From Dehalococcoidia bacterium (GTDB lineage Bacteria > Chloroflexota > Dehalococcoidia > DSTF01 > JACRBR01), in the NCBI GenBank assembly GCA_040902535.1, contig JBBDXD010000010.1, positions 1 to 64,000 of the forward strand: 64,000 bases of DNA, in the 5' to 3' direction. The notes beneath the pieces were generated by a model. That model searched no databases, was not told where the DNA came from, and saw nothing but the letters and a program-made list of their open reading frames with translations. A program made the position numbers and the translations under genes. Shown piece by piece: positions 1-7,904 of the stretch (position 1 is the first letter of the stretch; each line of letters starts with the position of its first letter).

Positions 1-54
1 GCTGGTCGCTGGTCGCTGGTCGCTGGTCGCTGGTCGCTGGTCGCTGGTCGCTGG
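1..54. repeat. Heptanucleotide tandem repeat (GCTGGTC)n
   Basis: Seven perfect copies of the 7-mer GCTGGTC plus a partial eighth. The array runs into the left edge of the window, so its true length is unknown. It lies just downstream of the dipeptide-type permease gene that ends at 103. Because 7 is not a multiple of 3 and no gene crosses it, it looks like an intergenic minisatellite. No function is evident. Confidence 0.9.
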
Positions 55-102
55 GAATATTGTGATCCGCGCGTGGCGCAAACAGCCAGGTGCTTGTTGA
101 CG

Positions 103-1014
103 TTACTGGCTTCCGCGCAGCCGCGGGTCGAGGATGTCGCGCAGCGTGTCGCCCATGAGATTGAACCCGAGCACAACGAGACTGATGGCGAGGCCCGGGA
201 AGATCACGAGGTGCGGATACTCGGTGCCGACCTCGAGCCCTACGCTGAGGTCAATGCCCCATCCGGGCGTGCCCTGCTCGACGCCCAGGCCAAGGAAGCT
301 CAGCGTGGCTTCTGCGAGCACGGCCAACGCGAAGACGCTGCTCGCGCCGACGAGCACGTACGGCATGATGTTGGGTATGACGTGGCGTACGAGCAGGCGC
401 GTTTCGCTAGCGCCTGTCGCGCGTGCCGCAAGTATGTACTCTTTGTTCTTCTCGACGAGCGCTACCGCGCGCATCAAGCGCGATCCGCCAAACAGGGCGC
501 TGATCGCGAGCACGACGATCACCGCCTTGAGCCCCGGCCCGACGGCGGCGATGATCGCCAGCAGCAACGGAAGCTGAGGTATCGATGCCCACGCCTCGCC
601 GGAGCGCTGGATCGCGTAGTCGACCCAGCGGCCGAAATACCCGCCCAGAATGCCGAGCAGCGTGCCCGGTATGAACCCGAAGAACATCACCGCGAAGCCA
701 AACGTCATCGAAAGACGCGTGCCGTCGATGACGCGGCTGAAGACGTCCTGTCCGAAGCGTGTCGTGCCGAAGGGATGCTCGGCGGACGGGCTGAGAAACC
801 GCGACTGCGCGTCGAGGGCTGTCGGATCCTGCGGCGTGACGTAGGGGCCGACAATGCCCAGCACAAAGAACGCCACCACGATCACAAGCCCGAAGAGTCC
901 GACCGGGTTCTTGAGCCACGGCAGCGCCACGCGCGTGATCAGCGGTTTGTCCTGTGGGATCTCCCATGAGTCCGCACCCGTCCGCTTGGTGTAGGGAGAC
1001 GCAAGCGTGGCCAT
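103..1014 (-). CDS. Peptide/nickel-type ABC transporter permease, DppC/OppC family
   Basis: Inner-membrane permease of 303 residues for a peptide-type ABC importer. Residues 37-60 form the first membrane helix, and HPFGTTRFGQDVFSRV (80-95) is the typical OppC segment before the transport core. The EAA loop that docks the ATPase is at about 196-216 (AARATGASETRLLVRHVIPN), and the end reads LRDILDPRLRG as in the family. The ATG at 1014 overlaps the TGA of the upstream permease (TGATG), which favours translational coupling; a longer frame upstream would cover that gene and was rejected. It is the third gene of a binding protein-permease-permease operon. The substrate cannot be read from sequence. 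Confidence 0.93.
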   Translation of the reverse strand: MATLASPYTKRTGADSWEIPQDKPLITRVALPWLKNPVGLFGLVIVVAFFVLGIVGPYVTPQDPTALDAQSRFLSPSAEHPFGTTRFGQDVFSRVIDGTRLSMTFGFAVMFFGFIPGTLLGILGGYFGRWVDYAIQRSGEAWASIPQLPLLLAIIAAVGPGLKAVIVVLAISALFGGSRLMRAVALVEKNKEYILAARATGASETRLLVRHVIPNIMPYVLVGASSVFALAVLAEATLSFLGLGVEQGTPGWGIDLSVGLEVGTEYPHLVIFPGLAISLVVLGFNLMGDTLRDILDPRLRGSQ

Positions 1015-1964
1015 CAGGTGTACCTGATCCGCGGATCGATGTAGGCGTACGACAGATCGACGGCCAGGTTGACCAGCACGACAACGCACGCGGTGTACAC
1101 GGTGAGGAACTGCACGACGGGTAAGTCGCGGATAAACGCCGCCGTGAAGAACCACTCACCGACGCCCTGGATACTGAGGATCCGCTCGACGATCACCGAG
1201 CCGCCGAACACCGCGATGAGCGCCGTGCCCAGGGCCGTCGCGATCGGCGTGCCGGCATTGCGCAGTGCGTGCGTCACGATCACCGTGCGCTGACGCAGTC
1301 CCTTCGCGTGCGCGGTGCGCACATAGTCGCTGCGCAGCACTTCCAGCATCGTTGTGCGCGTCAACCGCATGAGCCCTGCCGATCCGCCGACGCCGAGGAT
1401 CAGCGCGGGCGGCAACATCAGCCGCAGGTTGTGGCTCGGGTCTTCCCAGAGCGGACGATAGCCGCCGACGGGCATCGAGTAGTGCCATAGGATGCTCGGC
1501 ACGATGATCAGCAGTGAGAGGAGGAAGAAGTCCGGGATCGAAGAGCCGGCGACGGCGAACGTCCGCACTCCGTAGTCGAGTCCTGTGTTCCGAAACATCG
1601 CGGAGAGGATGCCGAACGTGATGCCGAAGAGCGCGCTGAAGAACAACGCCATGGTGATGATCTGGAAGCTCGCCGGGAAGCGCCGCATGAACTCGTCGAC
1701 GATCGGCTTATCGCTGCGGAACTCTTCGCCGAAGTCGAGGACGACGGCGTCCTTAACCCACTCGATGTACTGCTCTGCGATCGGCCGGTCGAGGTTGAGA
1801 TCCTGCCGAATTCGCTCGACCTGCTCGGGGGTCGCACCCTGCCCCGCCATCGCCGCTGCGGGGTCTTGCCCCGGCAGTGCCCGCAGCATAACGAACGCGA
1901 TGATCGATACGGCAAAGAGGATGAGGGGCAACCAGGCGAGCCTGCGCAGCGTGTATCGAAGCAT
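1014..1964 (-). CDS. Peptide/nickel-type ABC transporter permease, DppB/OppB family
   Basis: First permease (316 residues) of the same importer. The start MLRYTLRRL with an immediate hydrophobic helix is characteristic of DppB/OppB. A periplasm-facing loop follows (about 35-95), then five further helices and an EAA loop near residues 213-240 (DYVRTAHAKGLRQRTVIVTH). The end, AYIDPRIRYT, is also typical. It starts 44 bp after the binding-protein gene and its stop overlaps the start of the second permease. With that protein it forms the transmembrane heterodimer. No ATPase gene is seen nearby. Confidence 0.93.
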   Translation of the reverse strand: MLRYTLRRLAWLPLILFAVSIIAFVMLRALPGQDPAAAMAGQGATPEQVERIRQDLNLDRPIAEQYIEWVKDAVVLDFGEEFRSDKPIVDEFMRRFPASFQIITMALFFSALFGITFGILSAMFRNTGLDYGVRTFAVAGSSIPDFFLLSLLIIVPSILWHYSMPVGGYRPLWEDPSHNLRLMLPPALILGVGGSAGLMRLTRTTMLEVLRSDYVRTAHAKGLRQRTVIVTHALRNAGTPIATALGTALIAVFGGSVIVERILSIQGVGEWFFTAAFIRDLPVVQFLTVYTACVVVLVNLAVDLSYAYIDPRIRYT

Positions 1965-2008
1965 CAGTCAGGCACCCCGGTGTCGCATCCCACGCCCTGC
2001 CCCGGCCA

Positions 2009-3742
2009 TTATGCCTTGTCGAGCCACGTCGTGCGGTTGAACAGGCCGTACGAGCCGCGGCCCGTGATGGCGCCCTTGACGTAGTTATAGCGCCCGCTGA
2101 AGTTGATGAACGACATGAGGTTCAGCATCGGCGAGTACTCGCTCATGATCAGGCGCTGCGCGTCCTGCACCTTCTTGACGCGCTCTTCTTCATCGAGTTC
2201 GCCGGCGGCGGCGAGCACGGCCTCGGTGACCTTTGGCTCGTCGTAATTCATGAAGTTCGTGATGCCGTTGCCGGTCATGTAGAAGCGCAGGGGCAGGTCG
2301 GGGTCTTCGTAGGCCAGGTGCTGGAAGCAGGTCATCTGGAACTGGCCCTGGTTCAGCGTCTGGCTGAACCACTTCACGAGGTCTTCCTGCACGAGCTTCA
2401 CCTTGACATCGCCGCGCCCGAGCTGTTCCTTGATGATCTGCGCGATGCCCGCGTCGTTCGGGCGGTTGGAGTGCTTCAGCTCGATCTCCTGGTCGAAGTC
2501 GAAGCTTGACGCTTCGAGCAGTTGCTTCGCCTCTGCGACGTCAGTGCGGAAGTACTCCATCAGGTCCGGATCGTCCTCTGCCAGCGCATAGCGCTTGTGT
2601 ACGGGCGGCATCGGTCCGGCCTTTACCACGTCGCCGTCGCGCAGCAGCAGTCCGGCTTCGTCGCGGTCGAGCAGCAGGTTGATCGCCTTACGCACGCGCA
2701 GGTCGGTGAACGGCGGCTCGTACTTGAGCATGAGGTTCAGGTAGTCGCGCGCGAGGTCGAAACTGGTGCCGATCTTGCCGCTCAACTCGGCAGCCGTGTC
2801 CTCCATCTGCTTGCGGCTGCTGAAACTCGTCGTGTCGATCTCGTTGGCGACGAACGCGGCGAGTGCGGCGTTCTCATCGGTGATGAGGATGGAGTTGATG
2901 CCGGCGAGGAAGGGTTGGCCGGTGATGTCTCGCGTGCCCTGGTGCGTCCGGAAGTTCTCGAACCGGCGCAGCTTGATGTTTGCGCCGTTGTCGTGGCTGT
3001 CGAGCACCCAGTGGCTGGAGCCGATGGCGTCGCGCTGCAGCAGGTCGTCGTGGTCCTGGAGGATCTCTCGTGGCAGGATGGAACTGCTGATCGGCGATCC
3101 CGCGTTCGACGAGGTGAACACCCACGCCCACGGCCGTTGCTGCGTGATCTTCACCGTCTTCGTGTCTTCGGCGACGATGTCCTCCATGACGTCGTGCAGC
3201 CAGCTATAGCCGATCGGCGATTCGTCACGATAGCGCTTGAAACTCGCGGCCACGTCTTCCGCTTCGACGGCGCGGCCGGGCGCCGGGCCCTTGTCCTGGA
3301 ACACGGCATCGCCAAGCGTCGCGATGACGGTAAGTTCGTCCGGCTGCTCGACGTTCGTGGCGAGAAACAGCTCGATCTCGCCGGTGTCGGTGGGGACGTA
3401 CCACATGTGGTCGAAGACGGTGAACCCGAGCGTCAGTTGCTGCGCCAGCGCGAAGATGCCGGGGCCGAACGGATTCATGCTGGGAAGTGCGTTCGCGGCG
3501 CGCGTGCGGAGGATGCCATTGCGCTGCTCGGGCGAAGGCGTCCCGTCCTGCGAGCCATCGTTGATGCGAGGCGTGCCGCGGTCGGGGCCGTTACCGTCGT
3601 TTCCGTTGTTGTCATCGCTCGAGCACCCGAAGGCGGCAAGCGCTGCGAGGCCGGCGCTGCCGGCGGCGGCGCCGACGATCATCCTGCGGCGTGTAACGCG
3701 CCGGTCCGTCCAATAACGAAGCCCCAGGTCGCGTCCGCTCAT
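2009..3742 (-). CDS. Peptide-type ABC transporter substrate-binding lipoprotein (SBP_bac_5)
   Basis: Extracytoplasmic solute receptor of 577 residues. The N-terminus has a Tat-like twin-arginine stretch (TRRRMIVG, about 17-24), a hydrophobic core and a lipobox ending at Cys40 (LAAFGC), so the protein is probably exported folded and lipid-anchored. A low-complexity D/N/G-rich linker follows, then the SBP_bac_5 fold. Segments such as VRKAINLLLDRDEAG belong to the family's second lobe. The ATG at 3742 was chosen because AGGAGGGG lies 4 bp upstream and because a farther in-frame ATG lacks a signal context. First gene of the operon. The ligand is unknown (peptide, nickel or sugar oligomer are all possible). 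Confidence 0.93.
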   Translation of the reverse strand: MSGRDLGLRYWTDRRVTRRRMIVGAAAGSAGLAALAAFGCSSDDNNGNDGNGPDRGTPRINDGSQDGTPSPEQRNGILRTRAANALPSMNPFGPGIFALAQQLTLGFTVFDHMWYVPTDTGEIELFLATNVEQPDELTVIATLGDAVFQDKGPAPGRAVEAEDVAASFKRYRDESPIGYSWLHDVMEDIVAEDTKTVKITQQRPWAWVFTSSNAGSPISSSILPREILQDHDDLLQRDAIGSSHWVLDSHDNGANIKLRRFENFRTHQGTRDITGQPFLAGINSILITDENAALAAFVANEIDTTSFSSRKQMEDTAAELSGKIGTSFDLARDYLNLMLKYEPPFTDLRVRKAINLLLDRDEAGLLLRDGDVVKAGPMPPVHKRYALAEDDPDLMEYFRTDVAEAKQLLEASSFDFDQEIELKHSNRPNDAGIAQIIKEQLGRGDVKVKLVQEDLVKWFSQTLNQGQFQMTCFQHLAYEDPDLPLRFYMTGNGITNFMNYDEPKVTEAVLAAAGELDEEERVKKVQDAQRLIMSEYSPMLNLMSFINFSGRYNYVKGAITGRGSYGLFNRTTWLDKA

Positions 3743-3787
3743 GATCCCCTCCTCAGAGCCGGAATAGACCCGGCTAGCCCGCACGAC

Positions 3788-3804
3788 AATGAATGGGGTT
3801 CATT
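3788..3804. promoter_or_regulatory. Perfect inverted repeat AATGAA-N5-TTCATT, candidate operator
   Basis: Two 6-bp arms separated by TGGGG overlap the -10 box of the peptide-transporter promoter. The position is right for a repressor that blocks RNA polymerase. The regulator is unknown and none is encoded next to it. Confidence 0.5.
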
Positions 3805-3830
3805 GTGGAGAGGGCACTCCTCACTGTCAA
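3802..3830 (-). promoter_or_regulatory. Sigma70-type promoter of the peptide ABC operon
   Basis: On the minus strand a consensus -35 TTGACA (3825-3830) is followed by 17 bp and a -10 CACAAT (3802-3807). Transcription would start near 3795 and give a leader of about 50 nt before the ATG at 3742. Seen directly as sequence match; activity is inferred. Confidence 0.6.
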
Positions 3831-3891
3831 CGGTACGTCTGGACCACCGGATACGGCTCTCTGAATTTGTGATGCACCGTAAGGAGCGAAT

Positions 3892-4170
3892 TCAATGGCC
3901 GCCCGCATCGGGCCCGGGTGGCGGCGGCACGAGCCCAAGCCGCTTCCGGAGGACGTAGCCGGCGGCGCCGATGCCCACCACGAACGCCGCCACGCCCAGC
4001 ACCACGAGTTGCACTTCCAGGCGGGTATCGTCGTTGTCATCGACTTCCTGCTGGAAGGCGGCTGCAACCGGCGCGTCATCGATGTCGCCGGCGGCGTGCG
4101 CGACGGATAGCGACTGCATGGTCACAGCCGCGAGCGCCGCGAGCGCGAAGACGATGGTCAATGTGCGCAT
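3892..4170 (-). CDS. Small secreted or membrane-anchored protein of unknown function
   Basis: A 92-residue protein I do not recognise. It has a clear signal peptide (residues 1-26, ending AHAAG), an acidic middle segment rich in D and E (about 30-50), one transmembrane helix (about 53-72), then RKR and a proline-rich tail PPPPGPDAGG. Topology is probably outside-to-inside, with the acidic part outside. The ATG at 4170 follows TGAGGAA at proper spacing; an ATG 48 bp upstream has no such site. Its neighbours are another membrane protein and the peptide transporter, but spacing does not argue for one operon. Confidence 0.6.
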   Translation of the reverse strand: MRTLTIVFALAALAAVTMQSLSVAHAAGDIDDAPVAAAFQQEVDDNDDTRLEVQLVVLGVAAFVVGIGAAGYVLRKRLGLVPPPPGPDAGGH

Positions 4171-4242
4171 GTGTGATTCCTCAGCGGAACTCACGGTCTG
4201 TCGGGCGCATGCTAGCACGGTCCGGCGGCAGCGGCGATGGGT

Positions 4243-4677
4243 TCAGCGCGTCCCCGGCGCCGGCGGTCGTAACTCGTGCACGGAGACGACGTTCAAGGAG
4301 TACGGAAAGTGCACGACCTTGACGTATGACTCCTCGCGCACGTCGATGAAGTACTCGGGCTTGATGCGGAAGACGACGCGCTCGACGCGGATGTAGTAGC
4401 TGTCCCAGGCGATGATCAGGTCGGCGTTCTTCCACTTTCGGGTGACGATGCCTTCGCTCTCGACGAGCGGCGCCCGCAGGTCGCGCACGTGCTGCACGAC
4501 CTGGTACAGGAGCAGCAATCCGACGACAGCCACGATCGACGTGGTGACGTACGCGGGCCCTTCGATCCCGTTCGAGACGACCCAGACTATGACCAGGACG
4601 TCTGCGATGAGGAACGCGCCATAGATCAGCAGGCTGCGAATGAGTGAGGCGCGGGCGATAGATTCGGGGTCTGGCAA
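4243..4677 (-). CDS. Two-helix membrane protein of unknown function
   Basis: A 144-residue protein with two predicted membrane helices (about 13-33 and 41-61) and a soluble C-terminal half of about 80 residues rich in beta-forming and charged residues (ITRKWKNADLIIAWDSYYIRVERVVFRI style), which could be a small PH-like domain facing the cytoplasm. No family is recognised with certainty. It starts 7 bp after the stop of the zinc-finger/LysM gene, so the two are likely co-transcribed. No catalytic motif is visible. Confidence 0.6.
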   Translation of the reverse strand: MPDPESIARASLIRSLLIYGAFLIADVLVIVWVVSNGIEGPAYVTTSIVAVVGLLLLYQVVQHVRDLRAPLVESEGIVTRKWKNADLIIAWDSYYIRVERVVFRIKPEYFIDVREESYVKVVHFPYSLNVVSVHELRPPAPGTR

Positions 4678-4684
4678 CGTTCGT

Positions 4685-5239
4685 CTAGGGCTCTGGCAGA
4701 GGCGGCAGCAGCAGCGTCTCGCCCACGGTCAGCACCGGATCGTCGATGTTGAGTCCGTTCAGATTGGCGATCGCCTCGACATACGCCGTCACGTCGTCGC
4801 CTGCGGGCACATTCGCCTGGGCGATGAGGAACAGGCTGTCGCCGTCCTGTATCACGTATTCGAGGAACGGACTCACCGTCGGCGAAGCTTCGACCGCTGG
4901 CGTGGGCGTGCCGGCTGGCGTGCTCGTCCCGCGCGGCGTCTGCACCGCGGGCGTATCGCCGTCGCCGCCGCTTGCCGTCGGCGTGGGCGAAGACTGTCCG
5001 ACGACGACGGGCACCGCTCCGGTCGTCTCGCCCGGCGGGCGGATGAGCAGAAAGACCGCGAGGGCCGTGCCGACAAGCATCGTCAGGAGCGAACCGCGGT
5101 ACAGGTTGAACGACGGCAGGGCGCTCGCAGGGTGCAGGCATTCAGCGCAGTACTGCTGGTTACCGTGGTCTTCGCAGTACGGCTTGGCGCATCGCTTGCA
5201 CGCGATGACCGCCGGCTGATCGCAGGCGTAGCAGTCCAT
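4685..5239 (-). CDS. Zinc-finger, single-pass membrane protein with extracytoplasmic LysM domain
   Basis: A 184-residue protein with an unusual order of parts. Residues 1-36 hold a B-box-like zinc-binding cluster (C3, C6, C14, C17, C22, H25, C31, C34). A helix at about 49-67 crosses the membrane. A low-complexity linker rich in Pro, Thr and Ser spans about 72-125. A LysM-type module follows (about 127-182: YVIQDGDSLFLIAQ at its start and VLTVGETLLLP at its end). LysM modules bind N-acetylglucosamine polymers such as peptidoglycan. The predicted topology puts the zinc cluster in the cytoplasm and LysM at the wall. Likely first gene of an operon with the gene at 4243. Confidence 0.75.
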   Translation of the reverse strand: MDCYACDQPAVIACKRCAKPYCEDHGNQQYCAECLHPASALPSFNLYRGSLLTMLVGTALAVFLLIRPPGETTGAVPVVVGQSSPTPTASGGDGDTPAVQTPRGTSTPAGTPTPAVEASPTVSPFLEYVIQDGDSLFLIAQANVPAGDDVTAYVEAIANLNGLNIDDPVLTVGETLLLPPLPEP

Positions 5240-5247
5240 TGTCGAGC

Positions 5248-5253
5248 ACTATA
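5248..5253 (-). promoter_or_regulatory. Candidate -10 box (TATAGT) for a near-leaderless transcript
   Basis: On the minus strand TATAGT ends 8 bp before the ATG at 5239, so transcription would begin about at the start codon. No ribosome-binding site is visible for that gene, and no good -35 box was found. Confidence 0.35.
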
Positions 5254-5261
5254 CCAGCACG

Positions 5262-5285
5262 CCTCCGCATCCCGGGACGCGGAGG
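5262..5285 (-). terminator. Hairpin downstream of rplL, possible terminator
   Basis: A 7-bp perfect stem (CCTCCGC / GCGGAGG) with a 10-nt loop lies 20 bp after the rplL stop. There is no clear U-run on the minus strand, so it may be Rho-dependent or serve for mRNA stability. Confidence 0.4.
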
Positions 5286-5305
5286 ACGCGCCGATGTCGC
5301 GCCAG

Positions 5306-5692
5306 CTACTGCAGTTCCGCCGTCGCGCCGGCTTCGGTGAGCTTGGTCTTGATGGCTTCCGCGTCGGCCTTCGCGATGCCTTCCTTCACGTTCACCGGAG
5401 CGCTCTCGACCAGGTCCTTCGCCTCCTTGAGGCCGAGCGTCGTGACTTCCCGGACCGCCTTGATGACGTTGATCTTGTTGGCGCCGGCGTCCTTCAAGAC
5501 GACCGCGAACTCAGTCTGCTCTTCCTCGACGGCGGGAGCTGCGGCGCCACCGCCTCCGGCGCCCGGTGCGGCCATCATCATCGGCGCCGCCGCCGTGATG
5601 CCGAACTCGTCTTCGATCTTCTTGTTGAGGTCACGCAGCTCCAAGATCGTCATGCCCTGGATGATCTCAAACGCTTCTTCCACCTTCGCCAT
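5306..5692 (-). CDS. rplL: Large ribosomal subunit protein bL12 (L7/L12)
   Basis: 128 residues, the normal size. The N-terminal dimerisation region that binds L10 begins [20 protein letters not shown]. An Ala/Gly-rich hinge is at about 38-56, and the C-terminal factor-binding domain has the conserved helix [10 protein letters not shown] and the end [13 protein letters not shown]. The protein forms the multimeric ribosomal stalk that recruits elongation factors. It follows rplJ by 89 bp in the same direction; a GGAGGAAC site precedes the ATG. No rpoB lies downstream, unlike the usual bacterial order. Confidence 0.97.
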   Translation of the reverse strand: MAKVEEAFEIIQGMTILELRDLNKKIEDEFGITAAAPMMMAAPGAGGGGAAAPAVEEEQTEFAVVLKDAGANKINVIKAVREVTTLGLKEAKDLVESAPVNVKEGIAKADAEAIKTKLTEAGATAELQ

Positions 5693-5781
5693 ACTGTGTT
5701 CCTCCTGTTGCTCGCCCGGCGGGCGAATGATCTCTCCGTTCGTGTCGGTGCGCGAGCGGGCGGCTCGCTGATCGGATGTTG

Positions 5782-6315
5782 TTACGCCGCGCCCTGCTCC
5801 TCGAGCTGGCCTGCACGGGCGTCCATCAGGCGTGCGAACGACTGGATGGAATCGTTGAGCAGATTCGCTAGCTGCTGCACGGGCGATACGAAAGCTCCAG
5901 CGAGCTTGCCGATCAGTTCCTCGCGCGAAGGCAGGCTCGCCAGTTCGGCGACGACCTTGCCATCGACAAGCGCGCCGTCCAAGAACGCCATGCGCGGCGC
6001 AAACGTGTTCCGCGCCGTGCGCTGGTAGTCCGCGATCGCCCTGGACGGCGCAATGATGTCGCCCGCGCCGAAGATGACGAGCGTCGGGCCTTCGACGAGG
6101 CCCGCTGCGCCTTCGATGCCCGCTTGCTGCATCGCAAGCTGGAACAGGCGGTTCTTCACTACGTGCGCTTCGACGCCCGCTTCGCGCAACTGCCGGCGCA
6201 GCGTCGTCATGTCCTTCACGCTGAGGCCGCGGTACTCCGCCCCGACGATGATCGACGCGTTTTGCGCGAGTTCCTTCAGCGCCGCAACAGCCTGGACCTT
6301 CTTCTCCGACGGCAT
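5782..6315 (-). CDS. rplJ: Large ribosomal subunit protein uL10
   Basis: 177 residues, full length. The start [15 protein letters not shown], the segment [24 protein letters not shown] and the later VKNRLFQLA are typical of uL10; the C-terminal helix that carries bL12 dimers ends the protein. The ATG at 6315 has GGAGGAAT 10 bp upstream; the frame is open farther upstream only across the leader, so that extension was rejected. It forms an operon with rplL and is preceded by a structured leader with an attenuator. In most bacteria L10-L12 binds this leader and represses its own operon; here that is inferred. Confidence 0.97.
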   Translation of the reverse strand: MPSEKKVQAVAALKELAQNASIIVGAEYRGLSVKDMTTLRRQLREAGVEAHVVKNRLFQLAMQQAGIEGAAGLVEGPTLVIFGAGDIIAPSRAIADYQRTARNTFAPRMAFLDGALVDGKVVAELASLPSREELIGKLAGAFVSPVQQLANLLNDSIQSFARLMDARAGQLEEQGAA

Positions 6316-6460
6316 AGGCTCACATTCCTCCGGCCAACAAAAAACCCCTGTCGGAAGACAGAGGCAACGCGCGAGCCAGCCGCGGCCAGCTTCAAGAGTG
6401 CGTATTGCGCCTCGGCAGGCTGTGATTATGTCCCGAAGGGAGCGCCTGCTGTCTTCAGCG
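6316..6460 (-). promoter_or_regulatory. rplJ (L10) leader with attenuation control
   Basis: A leader of about 145 nt between the predicted transcription start and rplJ. It contains a terminator hairpin (6338-6364). Close to its 5' end is GAAGACAG (6449-6456), the exact complement of the left arm plus loop edge of the terminator (CTGTCTTC, 6354-6361). The 8-bp pairing would prevent the terminator from forming. The general role fits the known L10 leader class of autoregulatory RNAs; the exact fold here is inferred. Confidence 0.6.
6338..6364 (-). terminator. Attenuator in the rplJ leader
   Basis: Minus-strand RNA CCUCUGUC-UUCC-GACAGGGG (8 pairs, one G-U) is followed at once by six U residues, a textbook intrinsic terminator, but it lies upstream of the rplJ ribosome-binding site. 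That position makes it a premature terminator in the leader, not the end of an upstream gene. Confidence 0.8.
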
Positions 6461-6466
6461 AAGGTG

Positions 6467-6495
6467 AGTGTACCGGCGCCGCGAGCGCCAATCAA
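6467..6495 (-). promoter_or_regulatory. Promoter of rplJ-rplL
   Basis: Minus-strand -35 TTGATT (6490-6495), 17-bp spacer and -10 TACACT (6467-6472). It lies just past the 3' end of the gene at 6517 in transcription order and places the start near 6460. Confidence 0.6.
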
Positions 6496-6516
6496 GCGTG
6501 GGCGACCGTCGCTTTT

Positions 6517-6951
6517 TCACTTCGGCTCCAGCTTCTTCTCCATCCCGACATGCGGAATGCCGACCTCGTCGTACACGTCGCCCACAGGCGTGTATCCGAA
6601 CCGATCGTAAAACTCCCGCGCTGTGAGTTGCGCGCTCAGACGGAACACGCCGATGCCCCGCGTGACGCCTTCCCGCTCGAGCGCCTCCAGCACGCGTGCG
6701 CCAAGTCCGGTGCCGCGGTGCGATGCGAGCACCGCCATGCGGCCGATCTTTCCGTAGCCATCCATGATCACGAGCCGCCCCGCCGCGGTCGCCGTCCCAT
6801 CGACGTATCCGACGCAGTGGACCGCCGTGTCGTCGTATTCGTCGAGTTCGTCCTCACGAGAGATACCCTGCTCATCGACGAACACGGCGATCCGCACGCG
6901 GAACGCGTCGGATCGTTCCCGGCCCGTGCGTGCGATGCGGATCTCGGCCAT
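6517..6951 (-). CDS. GNAT family N-acetyltransferase (ElaA/YjcF-like)
   Basis: 144 residues forming one GNAT domain. The start MAEIRIARTGRERSDAFRVR and VFVDEQGI resemble the YjcF/ElaA type. The acetyl-CoA loop is HRGTGLG (about 78-84), preceded by the beta strand GKIGRMAVL, and the end contains AREFYDRFGYTPVG, a typical motif B. The acceptor is unknown. The ATG at 6951 lies 6 bp after the stop of the upstream acetyltransferase gene, so the two probably form a unit; longer upstream extension would overlap that gene out of frame. Confidence 0.88.
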   Translation of the reverse strand: MAEIRIARTGRERSDAFRVRIAVFVDEQGISREDELDEYDDTAVHCVGYVDGTATAAGRLVIMDGYGKIGRMAVLASHRGTGLGARVLEALEREGVTRGIGVFRLSAQLTAREFYDRFGYTPVGDVYDEVGIPHVGMEKKLEPK

Positions 6952-6956
6952 CGAAC

Positions 6957-7904
6957 TCACTTCCAGCTCGCCTCGGATTTCACGTATCCGTGCTCCCGCT
7001 CGATGATCTCGAACCCCGCGGACGCATAGAGCGCCTGCGCCGGCTTGTTCACGGTCGCCCCGCCGACGAGCGCCGTCTGCATGCCCTTTTCCTTGAGCCT
7101 GCGCATGCCCTCGCGGACCACTGCGCGCCCGAACCCGCGACCCGTCGCCGTTGACCGCGTGCCGACTGGCTCGAAGTAGCCGACGCCGTTTGCCGTGTCG
7201 AGCCAGCACACGCAGTAGCTGACGAGTTGGCCCTCGTGCTCGAGGACGATGTCGAGATCCGGATCATACAGCGGCGCGGCGCGTAGACGGCGATACAGCT
7301 CGATGCTGAACTTCGACTCACCCCACACCGACCACGCGTCGCGGTGCAGTTCCGCGCGCGCCTCCGAATCGTCGTCGCCGATGCTTCGGAATCGCGCGCC
7401 GCGCGGCAACACGACGGCCGGCAGCGGCTCATCGAGTGCCCGTGCGAAGCGCACTCCGGACTCGCCGGCGCGTTCGTAACCGTGTTCGGCGAGCAGCGTG
7501 CCGCGTTCGGCGTCGGAGTCGAACACAAACGCCGATAGCGTGCCGGTACCGAGCCAACGATAGGCGAGCGGAATGTCGGCTTCACGCGCGACCAGCGCCC
7601 GCCGTTGTTCGACCCAACGCAGTACGTCGCTCGCCAATCCGCGATCGTCGCGGACCCCAGGACGTACCTCGAACTGGAAATTCAGCGGCGGCTCAAAGAT
7701 CGCGCACGCGACGATCTCGCCCGTCTCGTCGATCGTCCACAGGCGCACGTCGTCGGAGCGATCGAACGCGTAGAGCTGCCAGACGAAATCGCCGGGATGG
7801 TAGTACGTGAGTTGCGGGCGCGCGCGCGTAACCTGCTGCGCGAATTCGATCAGTAAACGGAGATCAGAGGCCCTCTCGTAGGGCCGGGCAGTATAGTCAG
7901 GCAC
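6957..7904 (-). CDS. Double-domain GNAT acetyltransferase
   Basis: 315 residues. The C-terminal half has a clear GNAT core: RGFGRAVVREGMRRLKEKG as the acetyl-CoA loop and helix and NKPAQALYASAGFEIIE as motif B. The N-terminal half (about 1-150) has the size and strand pattern of a second, degenerate GNAT domain (VACAIFEPPLN). This two-domain order recalls mycothiol synthase and related enzymes, but the substrate cannot be assigned. Translation starts at GTG 7904 with GAGGAG at 8-13 bp upstream. Confidence 0.8.
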   Translation of the reverse strand: MPDYTARPYERASDLRLLIEFAQQVTRARPQLTYYHPGDFVWQLYAFDRSDDVRLWTIDETGEIVACAIFEPPLNFQFEVRPGVRDDRGLASDVLRWVEQRRALVAREADIPLAYRWLGTGTLSAFVFDSDAERGTLLAEHGYERAGESGVRFARALDEPLPAVVLPRGARFRSIGDDDSEARAELHRDAWSVWGESKFSIELYRRLRAAPLYDPDLDIVLEHEGQLVSYCVCWLDTANGVGYFEPVGTRSTATGRGFGRAVVREGMRRLKEKGMQTALVGGATVNKPAQALYASAGFEIIEREHGYVKSEASWK

